This document shows positions 21,477 through 32,930 of a stretch of DNA of 64,000 nt, one piece after another. The stretch's first letter is position 1, and each line of letters begins with the position of its first letter. Below the pieces are notes generated by a model that was not told the DNA's origin, ran no database searches, and was given only the letters and a program-made list of their open reading frames with translations. This DNA is from Branchipolynoe longqiensis (lineage: Eukaryota > Annelida > Polychaeta > Phyllodocida > Polynoidae): NCBI GenBank assembly GCA_030323885.1, contig CM059198.1:12500462-12564461 (forward strand), read 5' to 3'. Position numbers and translations under genes: made by a program.

Positions 21477-22160
21477 AGTCGCACTGACATGTTTACCTAG
21501 AATCACATATGTCCCCATATGTATACATAAATACATGGAAGCATTTCACATCCACATATATATATATATATATACACATATGACGGCAGGACACCAACTA
21601 CAGCGAGGTACAACCATTGCCCCTTCTCTTCCAGGAGTTTACCCTCAACAACAACCCGCACCCTCCACCACACATCCCCTCAGGTGCCGGTCCGTAACTA
21701 GGTGTGCCGGGCACCCACCCCCACCTGGCCGCCAGGGGCTCGGCCTAATTAGGCCTAATTAGAGAAACATGGGGTAAGACGAACGCGAGGATTAGTGGCC
21801 GTCGTACAGGCGGCGCTTACTGTCCTGGCTCTGCTTTAATTAATTGTGCTTTGTGCACCAATTAACGGCCCCAATATGTGTGTTTGACTCTAGTGGCCAG
21901 GCCTCTCCAGCGATCGGCAATGTGTCTATCAACCTATCTACAAAAAATAATAGATTATTCATAGAGTAAACTATTGCAATATTATAATTGTTGGTTATAT
22001 TAATATACAGTATAGGCAGTACATGGCGAAACACAATACAATTTCCTGCAGTTGTGATGAAGCAGATCAAGTCATGATACGTAGGAATATGTGGGTCATC
22101 CGATCGATCGTGCTCAGTGGACACATTTGCAGTTTGGGCTATTTTCCATTCCAACTAGTG
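21477..22160. other. Unassigned sequence with a (TA)n tract
   Basis: A short (ta)n microsatellite lies at about 21556-21575. 'gcctaattaggcctaattag' at about 21742-21762 is a small perfect direct and palindromic repeat. A 104-codon frame on - (21840-22154) has no recognised domain. No gene was recognised. Confidence 0.4.
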
Positions 22161-22366
22161 GTCCACAACTGATTCATCAAAGGCTGTGGTAACTGGTGTG
22201 TGCTGTCCTGTCTGTGGGAAAGTTCACATAAAAGACCCCTTGCTGCATATCGGAAACGGTAGCCTATGTGGCGGCAGCGGGTTTCCTCCAAAGAAATATG
22301 TCAGAATGACCATATGTTTGACATCCAATAGCCGATGATAAAAATCAATGTGCTCTAGAGGTGTCG
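22161..22366 (+). mobile_element. SINE family 3 (mollusc-type body), split by a MITE
   Basis: The block 'gtgtgctgtcctgtctgtgg', 'taaaagaccccttgctgc', 'gcgggtttcctcc' and 'gtgctctagaggtgtcgtta' resembles a SINE body I recall as widespread in mollusc genomes. Its end is interrupted at TTAA by the MITE at 22367-22721. The tail resumes after the MITE with 'atataacaaagttttt'. The tRNA-like head is not clear. Confidence 0.65.
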
Positions 22367-22721
22367 TTAAAGTTGCATAGTCTGATGGTGTGGAGTTTCT
22401 GTAATTTTTCTGAGATAAATAGATTAACCTGACCGTTATAATCGATCTTACTTTAGCTTCAAGTCCCCTTCATTTTAAACAGTTATGTTTTGAGATATTT
22501 GAAGTGCAAACATGTCAAATTAGTTTTGGCAAGCATGCCAAAACTCTGACGCCATAGGCTTCTGCAGTAACAGGTTATATTAAATTGCCTCAGTATTCCC
22601 TGCTATGTGGCAACAAATGCTTAATAAGTGCATCAGTATCTAAGTTAGATATGTAGAATCAATTCCAGATAATTGTTTTGGTTTTGAAAATTGTATGCTT
22701 CATCGGACTATGCAGCTTTAA
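22367..22721 (+). mobile_element. TTAA-type MITE, full length, inside a SINE tail
   Basis: The element body is 22371-22717 (347 bp), flanked by TTAA at 22367-22370 and 22718-22721. The ends are 'agttgcatagtctgatgg' and 'catcggactatgcagct'. It is close to the copy at 17875-18221 in length and in blocks such as 'ttggcaagcatgccaaaact'. It inserted into the 3' tail of a SINE, which is readable on both sides. Confidence 0.92.
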
Positions 22722-22789
22722 ATATAACAAAGTTTTTTTACGTGGGAATATTTGTCAACATAAGTTACAAGTATAAGATACATTGAGGT

Positions 22790-23103
22790 TGGTTGGTTCT
22801 TGCAATTTTAAGTCCTGGCAACATCTAAGGTAATATTAGGATCGGTACTGACTTGTGACAGGGCGCACTCAAGCCGACTTAATAGTGCTGCCCACTGGGA
22901 AATCAGGCCGCTAGCAGAATGACCCAATATCCACCCAGTCACATTATCCTGACACTGAGCTACCCAGACCTTGCCCTATCCTATTAATGTCAAGCGCCAA
23001 GCGAGGAAGTGAAAAGTATAAATTTGGTAAGTTTTGGTTTGATTTGGCCAGGAATTGAACTCCCGATCTCCCGCACGATTCGGCCACCGCGCCCCGTACA
23101 TTG
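22790..23103 (-). mobile_element. tRNA-derived SINE, family 1, nearly full length
   Basis: The complement gives a head from 'cggtggccgaatcgt' (near 23090), through 'gcttggcgcttgacattaat', 'gataatgtgactgggtgg' and 'cagcactattaagtcgg', to the 'gttgccaggacttaa' end. It is one of the better preserved copies. Confidence 0.85.
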
Positions 23104-23247
23104 TGAGAGGCTGTAAACATTAAATGGGACAGATTGAATGGCTGTATTTCGCCATAGTTTTGTCGGCTACATATGTCTATATATACCTTTGTATATATAT
23201 GCATATATATTGTATATATATTGCATATACACGCATACAGCTCTATA

Positions 23248-23410
23248 CAGTAAGACCTCTATAACCGACCACCTCTATAGATCGACCATTCCCCTATATC
23301 GATCGCTTTATTTGGGTCCCAAACGTTCGCCCATACAATACCATTGTAACGATAACAAAATACTCCTTAAACAGACCACCTACCTAAATGGACCACTTAA
23401 AGGCGGAAAA
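23248..23410 (+). mobile_element. pogo/Tigger-like MITE fragment
   Basis: It starts with CAG directly after TA at 23248: 'cagtaagacctctataaccg' and 'accacctctatagatcgacc'. It matches the inverted fragment at 19880-20024 as far as 'cattgtaacgataac', then continues with 'agaccacctacctaaatgga'. No opposite terminus was found. Confidence 0.7.
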
Positions 23411-23680
23411 GTAATTGTCTGCAAATTAAATTGTCCCTGATTAATTAACAATTTGGGGTGGAAAACACGGTGTTGTGGTGCAATGTCATCAGCTCTTTCC
23501 TCGACCCCACCCCTCCTTCTAAGAACCTCTCCCTGACCACTGTCACAAAACTTACTAAGTCACACCACTGTGACACTGCTTAATGAGTAGGTGTGTTCTT
23601 ATCATCTACTACCCGCTGTGGTATAGTCATGTTTCCCGTTCATCAGGTCTGACCAAAACCACCTTGCAAGGCACAGTGTA

Positions 23681-23700
23681 GGGGGGGGGGGGGGGGGGGG
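23681..23700 (+). repeat. Poly-G tract (20 nt)
   Basis: There are twenty consecutive G residues, immediately upstream of the LINE-C fragment. The length is prone to sequencing error. Confidence 0.9.
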
Positions 23701-23880
23701 TAAACGACAAGGTCGACAAAAGAAGAGGTGGGAAGACAACATCAGGGCATGGACAAACCTGCAGTTTGGCAAATCCCTGAGGGTGGTGGAGAAGAGGGGA
23801 CAATGGAGAAAACTGGTTGCAAAGTGATCTCTGGTGTCTCAATGACCCTCTTGGTTAACAGACTGATGACGATCTACTAG
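23701..23880 (+). pseudogene. Non-LTR retrotransposon C-terminal remnant (LINE-C), second copy
   Basis: The plus-strand frame reads 'RWEDNIRAWTNLQFGKSLR' and continues with a V-E-K-R-G-Q-W-R-K-L core. This resembles the same LINE C-terminal family as 16190-16385 but keeps more of the upstream basic R-W-E-D-N motif. Only about 55 codons remain, and the 3' end is a 'actgatgacgatct' stretch. It has no partner gene nearby. Confidence 0.6.
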
Positions 23881-24795
23881 CTATCACATTGTTCATGTAC
23901 ATGTTCCCCTCCTGCTAGTTATACCATCAATATCAGTATCTATGTGAGAATTGCTGCCATGGTGTAATATGTACTCCTCAGTCTGTAGCGATATATGTAT
24001 TAATATTAGTATTAATTTAGTAGTGACCTATTCACTGAAGTCTGCCATGGCCTACACTTGTATATCTCACGTAATAACTACTCAATTGTCATTCTAATAA
24101 CTCGTATTATCCTGATACTGACGTGTTATTAACTGTTCAATTATCAACCCAATAATTCTTGTATAACTCAGTACTTGAAAGTGGCACCTGCAGGGCGCGC
24201 CCCCTGGTGTGAACTTGTGTCATAATAAACTAAGCCACCAGAACGAGGCTTGCTGCCGTGAGTGCGGCGCGACATTGTGTGTGCGCGTGTGTGTATGCGT
24301 GTGTGTGTTGGAAGTCAGACCTGGAGTAAATTCCCGGAGAGTGCCGGAGATTAGCACAGAAACATCACCACTGCAAACGCTAAGCTCATTACCAGGGCCT
24401 CGGATGTGGACACGCTGCAACAATGAAACACTGCAGGACCACAGCAGCAAATATGGCTACTTCTCTACGTAATCAAATTTGTTTTGATTGAGGGTTTAGT
24501 TCACCGGGAGTACTAACTAAACCTGTATGGCGGGAATTGATTGATGAAACTCATCTTTGCATATTGGTGTGATAAGGTTAATTCTAATGGCAATCAACCT
24601 TACCACACCAATACACAATTTGTTACCTATACAGGCGCCCAGCATTACTAGGGTTATGGCAAGGAGCAGTGGAATGACGAACACCAATTTTCCCCGATCG
24701 AAATTGACCCCAATTAATCAACTAATGTACCAAAAAATACAAAAAATAAAATATATAACAACAAATCACAGTACCACCTGATGCCATCGACCCCT
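23881..24795. other. Unassigned sequence with (GT)n and small repeat scraps
   Basis: A (gt)n-like tract lies at 24277-24309. At 24640-24665, 'agcattactagggttatggc' is a scrap of SINE family 1. At 24712-24740 the complement of the 63-bp array motif 'ttggtacattagttgatt' appears. No coding domain was found. Confidence 0.5.
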
Positions 24796-25018
24796 TACAA
24801 TGAAAACACGGTAAGTTACATTTGACGTGCACTTCAAAGTTCTGTGCACCACAAGCTTTAGCAGTGACAGGTTCTATTAAATTGACTTAGTGTTCATTTT
24901 ATGCAGCAACACACATTTACTAAGTGAACCAGTATCCAAGTCGGATATCTAGAATCAAATCTAGGTCAGTGTTTTGGTTTAAATAATGTGATGCTTTCCT
25001 CGGCATAGGCAGCTTTAA
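24796..25018 (+). mobile_element. TTAA-type MITE, right half
   Basis: It carries 'gcagtgacaggttctattaa', 'gtccaagtcggatatctaga'-like and 'tcaaatctaggtcagtgttt' blocks and ends 'ggcagctTTAA' at 25015-25018. The left half is absent. Confidence 0.75.
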
Positions 25019-25855
25019 CCAGTAAGATGTGAACTCCTCTTTAATGACAATTAGTTAGTCTGGTCACCCTAACCCCCACCCCCTACACACACACTCACCT
25101 ACCTCCCTCCTCGTACCACACACAGAGTGCACCTACCACCCACGCCTCAGTGCTCTATGGTCAAGTTGGACTATAGGTGTGGCTCCAGCTGCCTTCATCT
25201 GAAGGCTTATTGCACACGTGTCACTTGGATACGGGGATGGCTTTTCTGCGCATTCATACGGCACTAGTGCCATATGAAGTCCATACCACATAGCGAAATA
25301 GATTCATAGAAATGTAGTAAATGTGTGATAAACAAGGGAAACAAGTGACTTCGCATATTGTAAGTATCATCCTAGTCGATGAGTACCTTTACAAGGATCT
25401 CAGCATTCGGGTTTGGCCCTTTTTTGCAATTCTTTTTATTCTGTTGACTAGGTTCTTTTCTCAGCCCCTACGCACTGGTCTTCCAGCCATTTCAAATCAA
25501 ACCACCCACCAAATAATGTCTGTCGGTGCCACTGTACAATTTTTGCCATTCCAGGTAGTGTCCCAAGTATTAGATTATCTATATTCTATTTAAATGTGCC
25601 AAATTATATGTGATGAATAACGTATTATGCGAGTATAAAAATACTTAAGGAAATGTTACTTATTATTATTATTATTATATTCTTTAAGATGCAACACTGT
25701 ACCGGTGGCGCCATCTCGTCCCACGGCACCTCCCCCGGATGTTGGCCAGTGTCAGTCAGTATATATATACTTTTAAGCGAGTGGTACAGGCAAGATGCTG
25801 AGTCATGACAGCTGAATAGGCCAGGTGGCAGCACCAGGCAAGGCAGAGAGCCACG

Positions 25856-25894
<39 letters not shown>

Positions 25895-26575
25895 ACGCTT
25901 CACATATATACCGCATGCATATGTAGTACTAGTAGTCTGTAGCCTACATAAGCATCAACACCAGGTGGTGGTGCAGGGACTGCACTGACTTCTGTTGCCC
26001 TTCTATGGCAACAGGTGGCAGCAGGGTAGCCAGAGTCGGTCATGGGTGGACCGCTCCACTCTGCAACAGGCTAGCAGCCATGCACCTGCTCCACCCTCTC
26101 CTACCCTCTCCACCCTGACCTCAGTGCTGATATGGCTGGTCAGGGGATGCATCATGTGGTTCTGTGAGGACGCAGAGAGCTCGGATTCAGGAAATAAATT
26201 GTAAAGCATTTGTTTCTCTTCTCGATGTTACATGCAATGCAAACCAGAGGGAACCACCATACAAGACGACACCGCCTATCACAGACATAAATAGCAAGGA
26301 TTGGTTCGGAAATGTATGTTAGTGAATTTTTAGTAAATATATGTTAGTTGGATCTCCCCCCCCCCCAAATATAGGAAAGATGCTGACTGGTGTTTTGTTT
26401 GCCTTTAATAATAATACTTAATAGTCAACCTTGAAAATCTATGCTGTCCTAAAATAAGGGAACACATCCCTTTAACCGCAGTCTGGGGGATGCATAAATG
26501 CAGGTGGTGTCCTCGTTAGGTGGATGTCTAAATGTAGGTGGCTCCCTCTTTGGTTTCAAAATGCATAAACCGGTA
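25019..26575. other. Unassigned sequence with microsatellites
   Basis: (att)n lies at about 25660-25682 and (at)n at 25858-25891. A 90-codon hydrophobic frame (25321-25593, +) has no recognised domain and no homologous copy in the window. A poly-C tract lies at about 26357-26366. A short hairpin at about 25994-26014 pairs tgttgcc with ggcaaca. No gene was recognised. Confidence 0.45.
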
Positions 26576-26860
26576 AAATACATGTTCTACTCCAGAGCAC
26601 TCAAATTGATCGTACATAAGCACTTTAGATACTGCTGCTGTTACTAATCATGTAATACTGCAGAGACAAGATATTAAGTCTACAGACTAGAAGCTGTCAC
26701 TGCTGCAAGTCATGCACGGCTATTATATCCAGCATTCACGTATGCACACCAATAAACATGTTGCATGTTTCCACTTCAAATATCAACAAAGTCGGGGATT
26801 CATAACAAAACGCACTCAAAACCAAAGTCAAATAGATTACAAAGATCAAGCTCTTTTTAA
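26576..26860 (-). mobile_element. TTAA-type MITE, reversed, highly diverged
   Basis: The plus strand shows 'tttccacttcaaatatcaac', 'aaatagattacaaagatcaa' and 'gcactttagatactgctgct', in the order expected for an inverted copy. Both termini are eroded. Confidence 0.55.
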
Positions 26861-27080
26861 AATAAATTATAGCTGGAACGCAAAACTAACGGGTTAACTT
26901 CTAGACCAATGTCTTACTATAATTCCTCTATAGTAATATACAGACCGGAAATGGGTGAGAATAGTCACTTGTGCGCATGTCACTGTGCACCCCTCCATTT
27001 GTAACATTCGTGTTTTCCTAGTGCGACAGTTCAAACACACTTTGATGTTGACGACAATAAAGCAACGTCACCCACTAACG

Positions 27081-27514
27081 GTTGTTGTGTATTGAACGTT
27101 TTCGTCCTGGCAACACGTGTGGTCATATCAGGACGGGACCCGGCTTGTGATAGGGCGCACGCATGGCGACTTTATAGTGCTGCCCCAATTGGAGAGCAGG
27201 CTGCTGGCAACATGACCCGATATCCGACTAGTCATATTATCCTTATACTCAAAAAACAGTCCCATTAATTCCTGGACCGGGTGCCTTTATAGTGCTGTCC
27301 CACTCGAAGTCCAGGCAACTTGCGCCATGATTAGATATTGCACTCAGTCACATTATCCTGATACTGAATAAACCAGTCCTGAATGCTGAGCGTCAGGCTA
27401 GGGAGTATCAATTGTGTTAGTCATTGGATTGTCACGGCCGGATACGAACCCACAAACTCCCACAAGAGGAGCCAACCAGCGCTCTTACCGATTAGGCCAT
27501 CCGGTCCGGCGCCC
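27081..27514 (-). mobile_element. tRNA-derived SINE, family 1, with internal duplication
   Basis: The complement runs from 'ggatggcctaatcggtaag' (near 27505) through 'gcctgacgctcagcattcag' to 'tgttgccaggacgaaaacg'. The segment containing 'ctttatagtgctg' and the 'attatcct' block occurs twice (about 27170-27260 and 27285-27375), which makes the element about 100 bp longer than the others. Confidence 0.8.
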
Positions 27515-27603
27515 TCTGGCAGTGGAGAATAAACAAAGCCAGCGACTGAGCAGCAACAAGAAACAACAAAACCTGTCCATCTCTCTACAGACACGGGGGC
27601 CAG

Positions 27604-27920
27604 ACGTAGCGGCCAAATCAGTAATAGTGCAGGCTTCCCGCACGGTAGGTCAGGGGTTAAAATCCCAGCCGAGTCAAACCAATGACTTACAAAATTGATA
27701 CTCTTTGCTACTTAGCCTAGCGCTCAACATTTCTCTGATAGCTCAGTATCAGGATAATCTGACTGGGTGGGAAATGTGGTAATGCTGTGGGTGGCCTGGC
27801 CTCCCAGTGGCACAGCACTATAACGTGACCATGAGTGTGCGCTGTCACACATCGGTACCCAGCGCTTTGATATGACATTAGATGTCACCCCGATGTAAAA
27901 CCCCAACAAACACAACTATG
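27604..27920 (+). mobile_element. tRNA-derived SINE, family 1
   Basis: The head ('gtcaggggttaaaatcccag', near 27649) is followed by 'tagcctagcgctcaacattt', 'gataatctgactgggtggga' and 'cagcactataacgtgaccat'. The tail 'gtaaaaccccaacaaacaca' is complete. It lies about 90 bp from the preceding copy in opposite orientation, so the two form a large imperfect inverted pair. Confidence 0.85.
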
Positions 27921-28311
27921 GACACGAGATGGAGGCTGCCGGTAGCGGAGGGATGTGCATGTAGGTGGCAGATAAGGGGCCGTGTGTAGACGGTCGTATC
28001 GGGGTGTTGCGTGGGTACTGACGCACCCTGACAACACGACAGATAAGGAGCAGCTTGTTCATGTCCCCAACCACCAGTACATGTCTGTTGTGGTCAGTCC
28101 ATACAGAGGGTGTAGGCAGACCATATCGCCACCCCCTACTGATTGGCCCAGACCCCCGAGTTGCACCTCAGCACTGTGGCCAGCCTAGAATAAGCCGGCT
28201 ATGAGTTGTCCGCTGGTTACCCGTCATGTCTGATGCTGCCACCTGGAGTGCTTACACGCCGGAAGTTCGGTTAGAGAATCCTTTCCAATTTATCTGGTAG
28301 CGTATATCATT
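27921..28311. other. Unassigned sequence
   Basis: About 390 bp, moderately GC-rich, with no repeat family or coding domain recognised. Confidence 0.4.
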
Positions 28312-28384
28312 TAAAGCTGCATAATACAATGCTTTTGAGTTCCCCATAGTCATGTTCGCTTTAGATAAATATATTTGTTTGTAT
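28312..28384 (+). mobile_element. TTAA-type MITE, left-end fragment
   Basis: TTAA, then 'agctgcataatacaatgctt' and 'ttgagttcc', are the first ~70 bp of the family. The element is cut off by the neighbouring SINE. Confidence 0.65.
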
Positions 28385-28622
28385 TCGTTGTTGGTTTACA
28401 TCCTAGCAATATCTAAGGTCATATCAGGATGGGTACCGACTTGTGCCAGTGCACACTCATGACGATTTTATAGTGCAGTCCGCCAGAGATACCAGTCCAG
28501 CAGCACAATGACCCAATATCCCACACAGTCACATTATCCTGATACGGTACACACCCGCCCCTGTTCTATGCTATTCCTGCCAAGCTCCAGGCTAGGTAGA
28601 GGCAAATAGCAATTATATAAGT
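28385..28622 (-). mobile_element. tRNA-derived SINE, family 1, lacking its head
   Basis: The plus strand shows 'ttgttggtttacatcctagc', 'aaggtcatatcaggatgggt', 'cagtcacattatcctgatac' and 'gctccaggctaggtagaggc'. The tRNA-like head expected to the right is replaced by a ctctccacc-type run that leads into the C-rich array. Confidence 0.8.
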
Positions 28623-28689
28623 CAACCCTCTCTGCCCTCTCCACCCTCTCCACCCTCTCCCCATCTCCGCTAAACTTTACACATCCTGC

Positions 28690-30296
28690 TCTATCGTCCA
28701 TCCCCCCCAACCCTACCCACATCAACAACCGCACTCCCACCCACAACCACAACCACAACCCCACTCCCATCCACAGAAACAACCACAATATCACCCACAG
28801 CAACAACCCCACTCCCACCCACAACCACACCCCCACTCCCACCCATAGCAACAACCGCACTCCCACCCACAACCACAACCCCACTCCCACCCACAACCAC
28901 AACCCCACTCCCACCCACAACCACAACCCCACTCCCACCCACAACCACAACCCCACTCCCACCCACAGCAACAACCCCACTCCCACCCACAACCACAACC
29001 GCACTCCCACCCACAACCACAACCCCACTCCCACCCACAACCACAACCCCACTCCCACCCAGAGCAACAACCCCACTCCCACCCACAACCACAACCGCAC
29101 TCCCACCCACAGCCACAACCACACTCCCACCAACAACCACAACCCCACTCCCACCCACAGCAACAACCACACTCCCACCCACAACCACAACCCCACTCCC
29201 ACCCACAACAACAAGTGCACTCCCACCCGCAGCCACAACCTCACTCCCACCCACAACCACAACCCCACTCCCACCCACAGCAACAACCGCACTCCCACCC
29301 ACAACAACAAGTGCACTCCCACCCACAACCACAACCCCACTCCCACCCACAACCACAACCCCACTCCCACCCACAACCACAACCCCACTCCCACCCAGAG
29401 CAACAACCCCACTCCCACCCACAACCACAACCACAACCGCACTCCCACCCACAGCCACAACCACACTCCCACCCAACAACCACAACCCCACTCCCACCCA
29501 CTAAGCAACAACCACACACCCACCCACAACACACTAACCACGCACTCCCACCCACAACAACAACCGCACTCCCACCCACAGCAACAACCGCACTCCCACC
29601 CACAACCACAACCCCACTCCCACCCACAGCAACAACCGCACTCCCACCCACAACCACAACCGCACTCCCACCCACAACAACAACCCCACTCCCACCCACA
29701 ACCACAACCCCACTCCCACCCACAGCAACAACCCCACTCCCACCCACAACCACAACCACACTCCCACCCACAACCACAACCCCACTCCCACCCACAGCAC
29801 ACCGCACTCCCACCTACAACCACAACCCCACTCCCACCCAGAACAACAACCTCACTCCCATCCACAACCACAACCCCACTCCCACCCAGAGCAACAACCG
29901 CACTCCCACCCACAACCACAACCCCACTCCCACCCATAGCAACAACCCCACTCCCACCCACAGCAACAACCCCACTCCCACCCACAACCACAACCCCACT
30001 CCCACCCATAGCAACAACCGCACTCCCACCCACAACCACAACCCCACTCCCACCCACAGCAACAACCGCACTCCCACCCACAACCACAACCCCACTCCCA
30101 CCCATAGCAACAACCCCACTCCCACCCACAACCACAACCCCACTCCCACCCAGAGCAACAACCCCACTCCCACCCACAACCACAACCGCACTCCCACCCA
30201 CAGCCACAACCCCACTCCCACCCACAACCACAACCCCACTCCCACCCATAGCAACAACCCCACTCCCACCCAGAGCAACAACCCCACTCCCACCCA
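28690..30296. repeat. C-rich minisatellite, 24-bp unit, truncated by assembly gap
   Basis: The unit is about 24 bp, 'ccccactcccacccacaacc' plus acaa, with acagcaac and agagcaac variants. There are roughly 65 copies before the gap. Both strands give very long open frames (Pro/Thr/His on +, Gly/Val/Trp on -), because 24 is divisible by 3. The minus strand has two or three runs of three or more G per unit. The array continues into the N run. Confidence 0.97.
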
Positions 30297-30795
30297 NNNN
30301 NNNNNNNNNNNNNNNNNNNNNNNNNNNNNNNNNNNNNNNNNNNNNNNNNNNNNNNNNNNNNNNNNNNNNNNNNNNNNNNNNNNNNNNNNNNNNNNNNNNN
30401 NNNNNNNNNNNNNNNNNNNNNNNNNNNNNNNNNNNNNNNNNNNNNNNNNNNNNNNNNNNNNNNNNNNNNNNNNNNNNNNNNNNNNNNNNNNNNNNNNNNN
30501 NNNNNNNNNNNNNNNNNNNNNNNNNNNNNNNNNNNNNNNNNNNNNNNNNNNNNNNNNNNNNNNNNNNNNNNNNNNNNNNNNNNNNNNNNNNNNNNNNNNN
30601 NNNNNNNNNNNNNNNNNNNNNNNNNNNNNNNNNNNNNNNNNNNNNNNNNNNNNNNNNNNNNNNNNNNNNNNNNNNNNNNNNNNNNNNNNNNNNNNNNNNN
30701 NNNNNNNNNNNNNNNNNNNNNNNNNNNNNNNNNNNNNNNNNNNNNNNNNNNNNNNNNNNNNNNNNNNNNNNNNNNNNNNNNNNNNNNNNNNNNNN
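30297..30795. other. Assembly gap (499 N)
   Basis: There are 499 consecutive N, entered from the C-rich array on the left and left into unique LINE-flanking sequence on the right. The true array length is therefore unknown. Confidence 0.99.
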
Positions 30796-31002
30796 CATGT
30801 CTTCCTCTATGCACACAGGTAAAAGTAAAAGTAATGGAGGTATGAATGACTATCTATCAAAAGGGGCCATGTGTGCTGTATGCACCAGCACATACACCCC
30901 GAATCCATCAATCACTAAGCCAAAATAAAATCAATACAAAATCAAAAACTCGCAAAATCAAGCAACCACTATCCTAAAAATATTATTTAAAGTAAAATAA
31001 AT

Positions 31003-31720
31003 ATGGTCGAAGAGATTGAATGCAAACTGGGAAGGGGCACACACTTCGCCCACCTAAACTGCCGGAGTGCATCCAATAAAATAGACATAATAAAAATGCA
31101 TCTAAAAACAGACAATCTAGATGTACTAACGTTATCAGAGACATGGTTCACTGACAAACACCAAAACGACACCGTCAATATAGACGGATATAGGCTTGTA
31201 CGTAATGACAGACAGCACATTAATGCAATGAACCAAACAAAGAAAGGTGGAGGGGTTGCCATTTACTGCAAATCCACCAAAAACCTAGACACTGAAAAGC
31301 TAAAACCAACAAATCTCTCAAATGAGCACATAGAGCTTCTATGGTGCCTAATAAAAATGAAAAGCAAGCAAATGTAGCCATAGCGAGCCTCTATAGGCCA
31401 CCGTCAGGTGAAATTAAAGTATTCCTTGAAGAACTAGAAAAGAGCATAAACACTGTAAAAAAATCAACAAATGCAGACATTTTTGTGCTAGGGGACTTCA
31501 ATGTGAATTACAGCAGCAATGACAAAAATAAACTAATCCTGCAAACCACCATCAAGATCTTAGGCCTGCAGCAGCTCATCACTGAAAACACAAGGCTAAG
31601 CAACAATAGCTCAACAATAGACCTAATATTAACCAACTCAAACCATGCCACAAAATGGGGCACTAGAAGCTGGGGTATAAGCGACCACAAACTAGTATAT
31701 ATGTAACCAGGAAAAAGCTC
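31003..31720 (+). pseudogene. LINE-A apurinic-like endonuclease domain, one frameshift
   Basis: The first frame (31003-31377) carries 'HFAHLNCRSASNKID', 'LDVLTLSETWF' and 'GGGVAIYCKS'. The second (31341-31706) carries 'ASLYRPPSG', 'FVLGDFNVNY' and 'WGISDHKLVY'. These are the N-x-R-S, S-E-T-W, Y-R-P-P, G-D-F-N and S-D-H motifs of the exonuclease-endonuclease-phosphatase fold that nicks target DNA in CR1/Jockey/L1-type elements. Key Glu, Asp and His residues appear intact. A frameshift near 31365 splits it, and another near 31703 separates it from the RT part. The start at 31003 is only the first Met; the frame is open for a few codons upstream. Confidence 0.85.
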
Positions 31721-32550
31721 AAAAGCACAAATCACTATGAATACAAAATGGGCAGGTCCCTAAAAAACTACTCAGAAGATACATTAAAAAATCATCTGCA
31801 CCAAAACATAAACAACATCACACAAAACAGAGGTGATGTTGATATCTATTGGGACAACATCATCACAGAAATAAGAAAATCAATTGATGAGATGTGTCCC
31901 ATGAAGAAAATAAAAGTACAAAAAAACCAAGACCCTTGGGTAGACAAATACCTGCTAACACTCATCACAACCAAAAGTAAACTGGGTGATAAAGCAAAAC
32001 GCACAGAAACAATAGAAGACAAACTGGCCTACCGCATCGCCAGAAACAACTCTCTCAAAGCTGTGAGAACTGCAAAAAAGAAATACATAATAAAGCAGGA
32101 CAAAGACTGGGGAAGCAACACAAACAAATTCTGGAAAAATGTAAACCTATTATTCAAAAAAAATAACAAAGTAGAGCATACAAAATTCCAAGATAACGAA
32201 GGGGCAATGCTCACAGACAAAGATGCAGCAAACAAACTGAACAGACACTTTGCCACAATAGGGAAAAAGCTGTCAGAAAAATTCAAAAAAAGATGGGAAA
32301 ACAGATCAGGAACTGTGGAGAACGAAATCCCCACCTGCAAAACAGATATGATAGAAGTAAAAAAATTAATGAATGACATAGACACGAATAAACCAAGTGG
32401 AATAGATGAAATACCAACCAAAATACTGAAAGAGGCACTCCAAGCCATCCCGGCCACCATAGTAGACCTATTCAACATCTCCTTTGAGCAGGGGCGTGTT
32501 ATCTCAGCCTGGAAAATGGCAACCATCACCCCCATTCACAAGGGTGGAGA
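31721..32550 (+). pseudogene. LINE-A reverse transcriptase N-terminal part
   Basis: A Lys/Asn-rich linker is followed by 'KPSGIDEIPTKILKEA' and 'VISAWKMATITPIHKGGDK'. These match the first conserved blocks of the LINE RT fingers (P-x-G-x-D and W-K-x-A-x-I-x-P-I-x-K-G). The frame then jumps straight to C-terminal sequence, so the palm domain with its Y-x-D-D site is missing. No RT activity is possible from this copy. Confidence 0.85.
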
Positions 32551-32930
32551 CAAACAAAACAAAACTGCAAACACTGCAGAACAGAGCCCTAAAAATCTGT
32601 CTAAGAGTAGACAAGCTGCACCCAACCTATGACATACACAAAAGAACCAAAGTGAAACTACTAGAAAATAGGAGAATAATTTATTTGAAAACATTAGCAT
32701 ATAGCTATAGTCAAAACATTAAACTTCTAACAAAACCACAAAGGGCTACTAGAGCAAATAATGCGCCACTACTAAAGCAGACCAGAAGCCAAATAAAAGC
32801 TCATGAGAGAAGTACGCTGGAAATGGCTGCCAAGGTGTGGAATGCCCAAACAGTAAAGGAACGACAAATTCCTGACCTAAAAACTTACAAAAAATATCTG
32901 TGCAAAATAAGGCTAGGAAACCCCCACTAA
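32551..32930 (+). pseudogene. LINE-A ORF2 C-terminal region
   Basis: It is in a different frame from the RT start. It begins 'LQTLQNRALKICLRV', typical of the post-RT region of CR1/Jockey-like ORF2 proteins, and ends at a TAA at 32928-32930 after 'YLCKIRLGNPH'. It is joined to the RT start at about 32545, which marks the internal deletion. The 3' UTR starts immediately after the stop. Confidence 0.8.

Noticed and set aside
25321..25593. A 90-residue hydrophobic membrane-like protein.
   Set aside because: No homologous copy in the window, no recognised family, and AT-rich DNA readily gives hydrophobic frames. Not supported enough to call.
28534..30822. Very long Gly/Val- or Pro/Thr/His-rich open frames crossing the N run.
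   Set aside because: They are the 24-bp array plus unknown bases. The N run cannot be translated, and no frame has a domain.
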